Positions 1-8,115 of a stretch of DNA of 13,052 bases are shown here, piece by piece (positions within the stretch are counted from its first letter, which is position 1; every line of letters begins with the position of its first letter). Origin of the DNA: CAZAQS01 sp964486825 (GTDB lineage Bacteria > Chloroflexota > Anaerolineae > Anaerolineales > UBA4823); the NCBI GenBank assembly GCA_964486825.1, contig CAZAQS010000124.1, positions 1-13,052 on the forward strand, given 5' to 3'. The translations under genes and the position numbers were made by a program. Under the pieces are notes generated by a model, which did not search any database, had not been told where the DNA came from, and worked only from the letters and a program-made list of their open reading frames with translations.

Positions 1-877
1 CTCCCAGCAGGTTAATAGCGAGCACCGTGAGGAATATCGCCAGCCCCGGGAAGACGGTCATCCACCATTCCCCAGAACGCATATAATTGCGGCCGTTGCT
101 CAGCATTGCTCCCCACTCTGGGTGAGGTGGTTGGGCGCCCAACCCCAGAAAACTTAAACCTGCTACGACTTGAATTGCAGCTGCGATATTGAGAGATCCC
201 ATGACGATTACAGGTGCAAGTACATTCGGCAATATGTGACGAAGAATGATATGGGGATGGGTGGCGCCCAATGATCTAGAAGCTTCAACGAATGAATTAT
301 ATTTTTCAGTAATTGTTGCTCCCCGAACCAGGCGAACAAATATGGGCACATTGGAAATAGCAACCGCGATCATCGTATTTTGAAGCCCAGGGCCAAGTAT
401 GGCGATAACTGCTATTGCCAATAATACGCCTGGGAGTGTGAGAAGCACATCTATTAATCGACCGATCAGGTTATCCAGCCACCCACCATAGTATCCAGCG
501 ATCAAGCCAATAAAAACGCCTACACCGATCGCAGCCAATATCGATGTTACTGCCACCTGGATGGTCGTCCTTCCTCCATACAGCACGCGTGCAAATATAT
601 CCCGTCGCAAGTCATCTGTACCCATAAGATTGCTTCTGCTGGGTGCACTTAACCTATCCGCCGGGTCTCTGCTTTGAACAAGAGGATCGAACGGCGTAAT
701 GTATGGCGCCAAAGTGATCAGGGAGAGACTTACGATCAGCAGGAGTACTCCTAACATCGCCCCTTTATTCCTGATCAATTGGCGAAAAACCAGCTGCCAC
801 TCACTCTGGCCTTTTTGTTCCTTGAGGATATTTACCCCAGGTTTTTCGACAACCTGATTTCCGCCTAATTCAGCCAT
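1..877 (-). CDS. DppC/OppC-like ABC transporter permease (3' end cut by window edge)
   Basis: This is the inner-membrane permease of a peptide/nickel-type ABC importer and would pair with the DppB-like permease just upstream. The frame reads without a stop from ATG 877-875 to the window edge, giving 292 residues (start MAELGGNQVV). The family is usually about 300 residues, so little is missing. A short cytoplasmic N-terminus leads into a first membrane segment (about residues 40-58, GAMLGVLLLIVSLSLITL). The family pattern 'LMGTDDLRRDIFARVLYGGR' follows, then several hydrophobic segments. The EAA loop that docks on the ATPase is visible as 'EASRSLGATHPHIILRHILP', followed by 'GLSFLGLGAQPPHPEWGAML', typical of DppC. 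The gap to dppB is 27 nt, which suggests cotranscription; the ribosome binding site is weak. What is imported cannot be read from this sequence. The family call is secure. Confidence 0.93.
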   Translation of the reverse strand, partial: MAELGGNQVVEKPGVNILKEQKGQSEWQLVFRQLIRNKGAMLGVLLLIVSLSLITLAPYITPFDPLVQSRDPADRLSAPSRSNLMGTDDLRRDIFARVLYGGRTTIQVAVTSILAAIGVGVFIGLIAGYYGGWLDNLIGRLIDVLLTLPGVLLAIAVIAILGPGLQNTMIAVAISNVPIFVRLVRGATITEKYNSFVEASRSLGATHPHIILRHILPNVLAPVIVMGSLNIAAAIQVVAGLSFLGLGAQPPHPEWGAMLSNGRNYMRSGEWWMTVFPGLAIFLTVLAINLLG

Positions 878-904
878 GATTTTTACGCTTCATCCAAAGG
901 TAGA

Positions 905-1900
905 TTATTGGTTCTCCTCGATACGTGGATCGATAACCGTATATAAAATATCTATGACCAGGTTGATTACCACAAAGGCAGTCGCCGAAATCAGTGTAAT
1001 GCCTTGAACTACCGGAAAATCTCGGTTCAGAATACCTCCAACCAGCTCTCGGCCCAGTCCGGGATACGCAAATACTGTTTCAACGATAACTGCACCGCCC
1101 AATAGATAACCAAACTGCAATCCTAATACTGTTACTACTGGAATGATTGCATTGCGAAGCGCATGGATGGGAAGTATATACCCTTCGCCGAGACCTTTAG
1201 ATCTGGCTGTGCGAATATAGTCCTGGTTGAGCACGTCTAGCATGCTGGATCGAGTCAAACGCGCTGTTATGGCGAGCGTAGAGGTGGAAAGGGTAATTGC
1301 TGGCAGAATCAGGGTGATTAATCCCCGGTCTCCAATAAATGGTCGAATCCACCCCAATTGCACTCCAAATACGAACATCAGCATTAATCCTAACCAGAAG
1401 CTTGGGAGCGAAACACCAACTAACGCTCCAATCATCGTCAGGTAATCTGTGGCGCTGTTTCGTCTGAGGGAGGCAACGATGCCCCCGACAATTCCAAGCG
1501 GGATGGCTAGACCTAAAGAGGCCAAAGTCAGTCTAAGGGTTGCTGGGAATTTATCGATGATAATGGACTGTACAGTGACTCGTTTGAATATGGAGCGACC
1601 TAAATCCCCACGAATTACACCTTTCCGAAAGGATCCTTCACCCTGAGATGTGTCGTCCCTATCAGGTCTGAAAAATATATCATTTCCAATCAACCAGACG
1701 ATATATTGTTCTGGAAGCGGCCGGTCGAGTCCCAGGTTCTCTCGCATTCTTTGAATAGCCTGCTCGCTGGCCACTGTTTCATGCATCAAGACTTCGATAG
1801 GATCACCTGGCACGAGGTGGATCATCAGGAAGATGAGAACCGATACGCCAAACATCACTAGAATTGCATAAAGACTCCGGCGCACGATATAAGCTAACAA
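905..1900 (-). CDS. DppB/OppB-like ABC transporter permease
   Basis: This is the second inner-membrane permease of the importer, 331 residues, normal for the family. The N-terminus has the DppB pattern: one membrane helix ending in 'FLMIHLVPGDPIEVLM' (residues 24-39). An extracytoplasmic region with a charged insert (about 72-95) follows, then five more hydrophobic segments. The EAA loop is at about 228-251 (DYIRTARSKGLGEGYILPIHALRN), and the conserved 'VETVFAYPGLGREL' lies at 273-286. The start codon is TTG at 1900-1898, supported by the purine-rich GGGAGAAGGG just upstream on the minus strand and by the family N-terminus beginning there. It lies between the solute-binding lipoprotein gene (150 nt upstream) and the DppC-like gene (27 nt downstream), all on one strand. 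Transport specificity is not visible. Confidence 0.95.
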   Translation of the reverse strand: MLAYIVRRSLYAILVMFGVSVLIFLMIHLVPGDPIEVLMHETVASEQAIQRMRENLGLDRPLPEQYIVWLIGNDIFFRPDRDDTSQGEGSFRKGVIRGDLGRSIFKRVTVQSIIIDKFPATLRLTLASLGLAIPLGIVGGIVASLRRNSATDYLTMIGALVGVSLPSFWLGLMLMFVFGVQLGWIRPFIGDRGLITLILPAITLSTSTLAITARLTRSSMLDVLNQDYIRTARSKGLGEGYILPIHALRNAIIPVVTVLGLQFGYLLGGAVIVETVFAYPGLGRELVGGILNRDFPVVQGITLISATAFVVINLVIDILYTVIDPRIEENQ

Positions 1901-1994
1901 AATACCCTTCTCCCTAGGTTCTCATTATTTCCTTCGTATTGCAGGTTTACCTTGGACCGGTCACCAGTAAGCTAAATAATACTATATAGAAGAT

Positions 1995-2040
1995 AGAATA
2001 GGGCCGAAATTTTATTAACTTCTAATCCCGGCCCTATTCT
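1995..2040 (-). terminator. 12-bp perfect inverted repeat between binding-protein and permease genes
   Basis: AGAATAGGGCCG (1995-2006) and CGGCCCTATTCT (2029-2040) are perfect inverted complements with a 22-nt AT-rich loop. On the minus-strand transcript the hairpin starts 10 nt after the TAA of the solute-binding protein gene. No U-run follows directly, only a mixed AU-rich stretch. It is therefore more likely a partial terminator or 3'-end stabiliser that lets the binding protein be made in excess of the permeases than a full stop. Confidence 0.6.
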
Positions 2041-2050
2041 TTGTCTTGAA

Positions 2051-3811
2051 TTACCTTTCTACGATATAAGCGTCGTAGAAGTCTAGGAAAGCTTGACTAT
2101 CGGTTTTGAAGCCCTGGAGACGCTGGTGGACGATATGGGCGTTTTGGATCAGGTAGTAGGGGATGTAAGGCATGTCATCCAAAAAGATTTCCTGAATCTC
2201 CTGGTAAAGGCTGGCCCGCTCTTCCTGATCCAGGGTCGTTCTGGCCTGTTCTAACAGGTCATCAACCACCGGGTTGTTGTAGCGGGCTGTATTCCAGGCG
2301 CTGTCGATCGAGCTGGAGTGGCCGACGATGTACAGCACGTCCGGATCCGTGGCTGCGAACAGCATCCCGGCGAGATGCCACCTTCCGGCGCGCAACTCGG
2401 CCAGGTAGGCGGCTTGCTCTTGATTTTCGATGCTGACTTCGATCCCAAGTTCGGCCAGTTCTGCCGCCAGAATCTGCCCGTACAGATCGAAGGGGAATCC
2501 GGGTATTTGCCCATAGGTCAGCGAGAGTGGCTGTCCGTCTCGATCCAGGATCCCATCGCCGTCTGTGTCTTCCCAACCGGCTTCAGCCAGGAGCTCGGCC
2601 GCTCTATCCAGGTCGTAACCGGGCCATAAGGACTCGCCTTCCTCCCAATAACCAAGCAGGCCGGGGGTGATCACACCACGCGCCACCTCTCCGATATTTT
2701 CGAATACTTCATCGAGGATGCGCTCGCGGTCGACTGCCCAGGCGATTGCTTCTCTGACCAGCGGATCATCCAAGGGCGGCAATTCTGTGTTCATGACGAA
2801 TACCCGCGGCACTCCGGGGCGGGTTGCGTAATGGACGTAAAAATCCGGGTCGTTTTCGAAGGCTGGCACCTGAGCGTTCAACGGGCTGTAGATCAGGTCG
2901 ACTTCGCCCGTTTCGATCAGCGCCATCCTGGTGCCTACTTCAGTGACGTTCAAGACGATCAGCTGGTCCAGGTAAGGCGGCCCTTGGTGATCGTAATAAT
3001 CCGGCGCCCAGTTATAATCCTCGTTTCTCTCCAGCACCAGCTCTTCATCCGGCACGGTGCTCACGAACCTGAACGGTCCGGTGCCAACCGGGTTGAGGCC
3101 GAAATCTGCCCCATATTGCTCTACAGCCGCCGGGGAAACCGGTGCAAGAGAGACTTCCGCCAGTGAGTCGAGAAACGGAGCGAAGGGTTCTTGCATGTTG
3201 ATGACCACCGTGTACTCGTCCGGGGTCTCGATCGAGTCAACGTTTCCTGTAATCTGGCTGGCCATCGGTGAAGCAAGTTCTGGATCGGTGATCCTATCCA
3301 GGGAAAAGGCAACCACCTCGGAAGTCAGCGGCGTCCCATCATGGAAGGTGACCCCTTGCTGCAAGTTGAGCGTGATGACCATCCCGTCTTCACTGACGTC
3401 GAATGATTCTGCCAGGCCCGGAACGATCTGGCCCGTTTCAGGATGTTTGCGCAATAAGGGGTCGTAGATGAATTGCATGATGTTGCGGGCAAATGTAACC
3501 CCCGTCGCGGCGGGGTCCAGAGTTCCCCAGTCTGATGAAAAAGCGAATGTAGCTGTTCCACCCGGTTGCGGGCCGGTTGGATCGGTGGGTGGCGCTGTGG
3601 TCGGCGTGGCGGGTACATCTGGTGCTACAGGGGTTTCTTCTGGCGGCTCTACGGTAATTTCCTCTACAGGCGTGTCCACCGGTTCTTCTACAGGAGGAAC
3701 CTGGGGTGGGGTGGCCTCGGGAGTCGGGGTAGCCGCAGGGCTGCATGCGCTTATCAGCAAAACAACGATAAGCAACATACTCAGTCTAGAAAATATGTAT
3801 TTACTGGACAT
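2051..3811 (-). CDS. ABC transporter solute-binding lipoprotein, family 5 (DppA/OppA type)
   Basis: This is an extracytoplasmic binding protein, 586 residues, which captures the substrate and delivers it to the DppB/DppC-like permeases encoded downstream. A lipoprotein signal peptide ends in ISAC with lipidated Cys23. A Pro/Thr/Glu-rich tether (about 24-83) separates the anchor from the globular domain, which starts near 'GGTATFAFSSDWGTLDPA'. Family 5 hallmarks follow: 'PGLAESFDVSEDG' (131-143) and 'FHDGTPLTSEVV' (156-167), then 'VGTGPFRFV' and the C-terminal pattern 'EIQEIFLDDMPYIPYY'. The start at ATG 3811-3809 is set by GAGAGGAG (3821-3828 on the minus strand), nine bases upstream. The gene is richer in GC than the permease genes. 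It is first in the operon and has its own promoter and palindromic operator upstream. The substrate could be a peptide, nickel, a glycoside or another small molecule; the sequence does not decide. Confidence 0.96.
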   Translation of the reverse strand: MSSKYIFSRLSMLLIVVLLISACSPAATPTPEATPPQVPPVEEPVDTPVEEITVEPPEETPVAPDVPATPTTAPPTDPTGPQPGGTATFAFSSDWGTLDPAATGVTFARNIMQFIYDPLLRKHPETGQIVPGLAESFDVSEDGMVITLNLQQGVTFHDGTPLTSEVVAFSLDRITDPELASPMASQITGNVDSIETPDEYTVVINMQEPFAPFLDSLAEVSLAPVSPAAVEQYGADFGLNPVGTGPFRFVSTVPDEELVLERNEDYNWAPDYYDHQGPPYLDQLIVLNVTEVGTRMALIETGEVDLIYSPLNAQVPAFENDPDFYVHYATRPGVPRVFVMNTELPPLDDPLVREAIAWAVDRERILDEVFENIGEVARGVITPGLLGYWEEGESLWPGYDLDRAAELLAEAGWEDTDGDGILDRDGQPLSLTYGQIPGFPFDLYGQILAAELAELGIEVSIENQEQAAYLAELRAGRWHLAGMLFAATDPDVLYIVGHSSSIDSAWNTARYNNPVVDDLLEQARTTLDQEERASLYQEIQEIFLDDMPYIPYYLIQNAHIVHQRLQGFKTDSQAFLDFYDAYIVER

Positions 3812-3917
3812 TGGCTGTTTCTCCTCTCTATTTTTTCAAAGAGCGATTAACGGGTGAATGTGATTGAAATTTGAATGTAGGAACGGATACTTACCCCTCA
3901 GCAGGCTGGATCACTAG

Positions 3918-3940
3918 GTCTACTGGTCTAACCATTAGAC
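3918..3940. promoter_or_regulatory. 23-bp palindromic operator with FadR/GntR-type core
   Basis: The arms are GTCTA-n-TGGT (3918-3927) and ACCA-n-TAGAC (3931-3940) around a 3-bp centre CTA. Nine of the ten outer base pairs are symmetric. The inner TGGTCTAACCA (3924-3934) fits the FadR-subfamily GntR operator consensus TnGTnnnACnA exactly. The palindrome begins a few bases after the predicted -10 of the transporter promoter and covers the expected transcription start, the position expected for a repressor. No GntR gene lies in this window. Confidence 0.7.
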
Positions 3941-3944
3941 ATTA

Positions 3945-3973
3945 ACATTAACATGATTGTAAAAGAATGTCAA
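3945..3973 (-). promoter_or_regulatory. Sigma-70-type promoter of the transporter operon
   Basis: On the minus strand, a perfect -35 TTGACA (3973-3968) is followed after 17 bases by TAATGT (3950-3945), a fair -10 with the key T1, A2 and T6. The start would fall near 3938, inside the palindromic operator. This leaves a leader of about 125 nt before the binding-protein ATG. The remaining intergenic DNA to 4079 is AT-rich with no gene or clear terminator that I can see. Confidence 0.6.
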
Positions 3974-4079
3974 GGAGGAATCAGAATAATTTTGTCTAAA
4001 TTATCGGGTAAATTTGCAATGCTTTGAAACAATATTCAAGATTCACACCCGGTTTAGCCAGAGAACATCGTTCATTGAA

Positions 4080-4553
4080 TTACTTACCAGCTAATCGACG
4101 GAGATGCTCTAATTGACCAAGATGGTAGGTAAAATGGAAATGCAAAAAGAGGAAACGCCACCCTACGCTGACTTCTTCGTCTCTGTGCTGAATTTTACGT
4201 TGAAAATCTTTCTCATCAACTACTTCGAGACAACTTATCACAGACTCGTGAACAAGCTTATGATACTGAAGCAGTCGTTCTAACGGAATGACGTGTGGGC
4301 CATCTTCAGTGATGGGTTCAGATTCCCTTTGGTAATTCGACAGCTCCTCTTGTTTAATGGGGGGCTCTTGATTCAATAATTTAAGGACATTGAGTTGGTT
4401 GTCCACAAGATGCCCTAAGATCCAATTCATGCAATTGCCGCCTGTTTCGGGCTGGATAAGGGCGTCTTGATGGCTTAATCCTTCGGTTTCTCTTTTTACT
4501 ACATTGTATTCCAATGTGATTATCCTGATAAAGTCTTGTTGTGATTGCATCAT
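4080..4553 (-). CDS. DinB/YfiT-like four-helix metal-binding protein
   Basis: This is a 157-residue cytoplasmic protein of the DinB/YfiT-like superfamily, four-helix bundles that often carry a divalent metal on three histidines. Several members act as thiol-dependent transferases (for example with bacillithiol or mycothiol), but many have no known role. The expected first histidine is His48 in 'NWILGHLVDNQ'. The C-terminal helix has 'HFHFTYHLGQLEHLRRL' with His140 and His144 as likely further ligands. There is a choice of two adjacent ATG codons (4553 or 4550). An AAGG five bases upstream of the first is a modest ribosome binding site. The gene follows the MBL-fold hydrolase gene by 32 nt on the same strand and may share its transcript. 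It is clearly more AT-rich than that gene, so it may be a separate acquisition. Substrate unknown. Confidence 0.82.
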   Translation of the reverse strand: MMQSQQDFIRIITLEYNVVKRETEGLSHQDALIQPETGGNCMNWILGHLVDNQLNVLKLLNQEPPIKQEELSNYQRESEPITEDGPHVIPLERLLQYHKLVHESVISCLEVVDEKDFQRKIQHRDEEVSVGWRFLFLHFHFTYHLGQLEHLRRLAGK

Positions 4554-4585
4554 AGACCTTTTTTCCCCTAACGTTCCAACGCATT

Positions 4586-6154
4586 CTACTCCGGCGTGTG
4601 CTTCTTGGTCAGCGGCCTTTGCGGGCGGGGTGCGGTTGCCTTATCTGGCACCGTTGTCTCGATGATAGGCGGTTCGGGTGCCTCGCGCTCCTCGATCAGC
4701 AGCTCCACATACAGCTCATTCTGCTCTACACAGCAGTCGACGAACTCCCACTGCTCAGGCGTCATTTTCTCCTGTTCATCCTCCTGCCTGGGAGGCATAT
4801 CCGGGTCACTGTAGAGCACCCGGCCGCGCGTCTTCTCCTTCAGGCGCTCCAGCAGCGACGGGAAAGGCATCGCCCAGCCGCGCTTCTCGGCTGCCTCCCG
4901 GTAGACCGGGACCATGGCGGTCAGGTCCGGCCTCGTCATCAGCTCCAGGCCCTTGTTCCGCAGCGTAGCGTTATGGCTGCCGTGGTGGCCCACCTTGTAA
5001 AGCACCGTGCGTTGCAGTAGCTGCGCCGCAGTGACCGGCTCTCCCTTCTCATTGGGCCAGGAATAGTTATGCCAGGAGTGCCAGTTACCCACCTGGGCGT
5101 CACCCGGGAAGAGCAGCACCTTGCCGCCCGGTAGCTCGATCGCCAACGCCAGGCTGGTGTTATTGGTGTCGTTATCGAGATGCAGAGCCAGGTTCTCCAC
5201 CTGCCCCCACCAGTCCATATCGATCCGCCGCCACTCGGCGCCCTGTTGCCGGTCCGCCACACCCGAGAAGCCATAGCTCTCCTGGAAGAACTCGGCGAAC
5301 TCGCTGTGCTGGCTGGCCTCCTGGATCGGGATGCCTTGGACTCGGTCGAAGGGCAGGCTGCGCTTGAAGATATCCTGGTCGGAGGGCAGCAGGTTCGAGG
5401 GGTCCTCGCCCGCCAGCACCGAAGCGTAGAAGGCCGCCGCGCTGTTCATGGCCTCCGGGCGCTCGTAGACCTCCCCCTCCAATCCGGAGGGCAGCGAGCG
5501 GCCCAACAGTTTCTCGTCCTCCGGCGGACCGAGCACGTAGATCCTCACCCCAGGCATGTCCTGCCAGCTCAGCGGGGGCTCACCGGGCGTCAAGTAGCGT
5601 GTGTTCCTGGCGACCTTCTGGACGTATTTCATCAGCCCGGCCGAGCCGGTCAGCTTGGTATCGGCCGACAGGAAGTCGTGGAAGCTCAAGACGCCCTCGA
5701 TGCGCATAGCCAGGGGGTTGCCCATGGCCCTCAACTGGTGCATGGCCGAGTTCAACGCTCGCAGGCCGGTCTCCTTCCGTTTTCGCAGGCGCTCGGCCAG
5801 CGGGTGCCCGGGCGACTCCGTCCAGGCCAGCCAGGCCTCATCGATCTGCATCTCGTCGAAGATTTTGCGGGCATATTGAAAGCCCGACAGGTGGTCCCAG
5901 TGCTCGTGGGTGGCCACCAGCACGTGGATCCGCCCGCCCGTAGCAGCCTGGATATCCCTGGCCACCGCCTGCAGGCGCTTGCTGCCGTCCTGGGTGCCCA
6001 GGAACACCCCGCAGTCGATCAGCATATATCGGGCCTGCCGGGCGCGCGTGCGGAAGGCCAGCAAGAAACAGTCTCCCAGGCCTCCCACCCGGTACATACG
6101 CACTTTCACCCCGTTGCCTGGGGCTTCCATCCGGGTTGGTGTTGGTTCGCTCAT
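4586..6154 (-). CDS. ComEC-like metallo-beta-lactamase-fold hydrolase
   Basis: This 522-residue protein has no visible signal peptide or membrane helix. It has the MBL-fold metal motifs in order: 'VATHEHWDHLSG' (80-91) with His83, His85, Asp87 and His88; 'LLFPGDAQVGNW' (347-358) with Asp352; and 'KVGHHGSHNAT' (387-397) with His390. The 'GHHGSHN' form resembles the C-terminal MBL domain of ComEC/Rec2. The insert between the first two motifs (about 92-345) is much longer than in simple members and may form a substrate-specific cap. The tail from about 490 is Pro/Glu-rich and probably disordered. The start ATG 6154-6152 overlaps the TGA of the metallopeptidase gene by four bases (ATGA), so the two proteins are probably made together. 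Related free-standing enzymes are assumed to be phosphodiesterases or nucleases. Its substrate is unknown. Confidence 0.88.
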   Translation of the reverse strand: MSEPTPTRMEAPGNGVKVRMYRVGGLGDCFLLAFRTRARQARYMLIDCGVFLGTQDGSKRLQAVARDIQAATGGRIHVLVATHEHWDHLSGFQYARKIFDEMQIDEAWLAWTESPGHPLAERLRKRKETGLRALNSAMHQLRAMGNPLAMRIEGVLSFHDFLSADTKLTGSAGLMKYVQKVARNTRYLTPGEPPLSWQDMPGVRIYVLGPPEDEKLLGRSLPSGLEGEVYERPEAMNSAAAFYASVLAGEDPSNLLPSDQDIFKRSLPFDRVQGIPIQEASQHSEFAEFFQESYGFSGVADRQQGAEWRRIDMDWWGQVENLALHLDNDTNNTSLALAIELPGGKVLLFPGDAQVGNWHSWHNYSWPNEKGEPVTAAQLLQRTVLYKVGHHGSHNATLRNKGLELMTRPDLTAMVPVYREAAEKRGWAMPFPSLLERLKEKTRGRVLYSDPDMPPRQEDEQEKMTPEQWEFVDCCVEQNELYVELLIEEREAPEPPIIETTVPDKATAPRPQRPLTKKHTPE

Positions 6155-8115
6155 CCGTCTACCTCGTCGGGATCGTGATAGCCGTGCAGCAGGGAGAAGG
6201 GCTCCATGGGGGCCTCCGCCTGCAGGGCCTGGAAATAGGATTTCTGGCTCTCGCCGAAATAGGTCATGCGCAGGGAGGGGTTCAGCGTGCGGTTCAGGTA
6301 GCTGCGCATGACCTCCAGCCGCCGCTCACTGTCCACTCGCTTGGTGATGGCATAGCGTACCTGCTCGGTCTGCGGGTTGAACAGCAGCGTCACGCCACCC
6401 CGGAAGATGAAGTCCTCCGGTGTTGGGTCCTTCTCCCCACTGTCTACCGCTCGCTGATCGCTTACTTTATTGTAGCCACGCCGCCGCTGGGTGATCTCGA
6501 TCACCAGGTCTGTGATCGTACGCCCGGAGGGGCCGATGCGGTAGGCCTGCCGTACGGAGTGCACCTCCAGGCTGGGCAGGCCGTCCTTCCGGAAGATACT
6601 GCCTGGGGCCTTGGGATCGCGGGTCAGCCCGAGCCCCTCGAAGATTTCGGCGCTCGCCTGGCGGGTAAGCCAGTTGTGGAAGCGGGCCTGGTTGCTGCAG
6701 TTCTGGTCGTAAATGCGCTGGCGGTCCTGCTCGACGCTTATATCCAGCTCCAGGGCTGCCCGGTCCTCCTCATCCAGCAGCGCCGCCCGGATGGCCTGGG
6801 CGCATTTATCCTCCGGTCCGCGCCAGCGCAGGCTCTCATCCGACAGGCTGCGCACCTCTCCCGGGTAGATGCCATGGTGCCGGAAGGCCTCCACGATCGC
6901 CAGGCGGTAATTTCGGGTGTCGTCGGGCATCAGGTCGGCGTCGGCCGTGATCAGCGCCCGCAGGTACTCGCCGAAGGTGATATCCACCGGCGGGCAGTAG
7001 TCCATGGCCCGGATGCACATATTCAGGATATGCCCGGCGGTCTTGGCAGCCTCCTCCGCCAGCCGCCCGGCCAGGTCGGGGTGGATATCACCGACCTGCA
7101 GCACACCACTGCCCCCCGTGGCGATGCGCAAGAGATCGGCCACACGGGATTTATAAATGGTGATGAAGGCATCGAAGACCGCTGCAACCAGGATGGAGCC
7201 ACGCGAGTGCGGCTCCGTGACCGTGCGCAGCAGGTTGGGGTCGGGCTGCTTGCGGCGCCACTGCCCCGTGACTGGGTCCACCTGTCCCAGCGCGTTGCGC
7301 AGGGCGCCGCGCTTGCCGGTGGCCTGCCCGAACTGTTGGGCCAGCTCGCCCAGCAGGTTCTCGCTGGTCAGGTCTCCCCGGGTGCGGGCGACCTGATGCA
7401 CCAGCACCTCCGGGTAGGAGAAATGCTGGAAGAGCGCCACGATATCTGCAAAGGCCTCGTGCAGCGCCAGCACGTCCACGTTGCTCGGCTCGGTGAAGCG
7501 CGGGTGAATACTTTCAAGCAGAGCATGGGTCATCTCGTGCACGATGATATCGTGTGACAGGCAGCTAAAGACGATGCCCCCCGGCAGGTTGTTGCCCGGG
7601 TCCGACTCCGAAGCGGTGAAGTAGCCGAACAGGACCGCCTTCTTGACCGGGCTGAAATAAGCATTGGCCTCGCGGATGGCATGTGGGTAGATGCGCAGGC
7701 GCTGTACGTACTGGTAGCGGTCGGCGCGAGCCGAGGGGTGGCGCGGCACGGCCCAGATCACCTTGCGCCCCAGGGCCTTCTCGAACTTGTCGATGGTCGT
7801 GGAGGCCACCCCGTAGACCATCTGCTGGTGGAACTGCGGGTTGCCCTCCGATGGCGGCAGCCCACCCTGGGCCAGCAAGTGCGGGTCGTCCAGGTCCACG
7901 GGCGGGTAGAAGTACCCGCTGGGCGGGTCGATATCGATGATCTCCAGGTATTCTCCCACCGGCCCCATCCCTAATGGCTCCCAGGGCACTTTCAGGTTGA
8001 TGCGGTTGATGACGGAGGTCTCGATGCTCATGTCGAGGGAGGGGTCGAAGGCGAAGGCACGCAGCATGCGGCTGTGAGGTGAAGGGTAGCGGCTGGTATT
8101 ATTTTTGTCCATCAT
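6151..8115 (-). CDS. M4-like zinc metallopeptidase with unassigned C-terminal region
   Basis: This is a 654-residue predicted zinc peptidase of the gluzincin type. The catalytic core shows 'HDIIVHEMTHALLES' (188-202), where His193 and His197 would bind zinc and Glu194 is the general base. 'LALHEAFADIVALF' (216-229) follows, with Glu220 as third ligand and Asp224 supporting it, equivalent to the second helix of thermolysin. 'EPHSRGSILVAAVFDAF' (301-317) places His303 where thermolysin has its transition-state His. 'AFRHHGIYP' (410-418) resembles the end of the M4 domain. Residues from about 430 to 654 match no domain I recognise. No signal peptide is visible, so the protein is probably cytoplasmic. 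Two ATGs are adjacent at 8115 and 8112. AAAGGAG is one base before the first and four before the second, so the second may be used. The 3' end overlaps the MBL-fold gene. Confidence 0.85.
   Translation of the reverse strand: MMDKNNTSRYPSPHSRMLRAFAFDPSLDMSIETSVINRINLKVPWEPLGMGPVGEYLEIIDIDPPSGYFYPPVDLDDPHLLAQGGLPPSEGNPQFHQQMVYGVASTTIDKFEKALGRKVIWAVPRHPSARADRYQYVQRLRIYPHAIREANAYFSPVKKAVLFGYFTASESDPGNNLPGGIVFSCLSHDIIVHEMTHALLESIHPRFTEPSNVDVLALHEAFADIVALFQHFSYPEVLVHQVARTRGDLTSENLLGELAQQFGQATGKRGALRNALGQVDPVTGQWRRKQPDPNLLRTVTEPHSRGSILVAAVFDAFITIYKSRVADLLRIATGGSGVLQVGDIHPDLAGRLAEEAAKTAGHILNMCIRAMDYCPPVDITFGEYLRALITADADLMPDDTRNYRLAIVEAFRHHGIYPGEVRSLSDESLRWRGPEDKCAQAIRAALLDEEDRAALELDISVEQDRQRIYDQNCSNQARFHNWLTRQASAEIFEGLGLTRDPKAPGSIFRKDGLPSLEVHSVRQAYRIGPSGRTITDLVIEITQRRRGYNKVSDQRAVDSGEKDPTPEDFIFRGGVTLLFNPQTEQVRYAITKRVDSERRLEVMRSYLNRTLNPSLRMTYFGESQKSYFQALQAEAPMEPFSLLHGYHDPDEVDG

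Noticed and set aside
3468..3857. Ser/Gly/Val-rich plus-strand frame resembling a low-complexity protein
   Set aside because: It is the reverse complement of the Pro/Thr/Glu-rich tether and signal peptide of the solute-binding lipoprotein.
5180..6178. A 332-residue open frame on the plus strand antisense to the MBL-fold gene
   Set aside because: It is antisense to well-defined MBL metal motifs; composition is biased and no ribosome binding site or domain is visible.
6136..7557. A 473-residue open frame on the plus strand antisense to the metallopeptidase
   Set aside because: It is a shadow frame in GC-rich coding DNA. The minus strand carries a clear zinc-peptidase with intact motifs, and the plus-strand product has low-complexity Gly/Leu/Gln/His-rich content with no family pattern.
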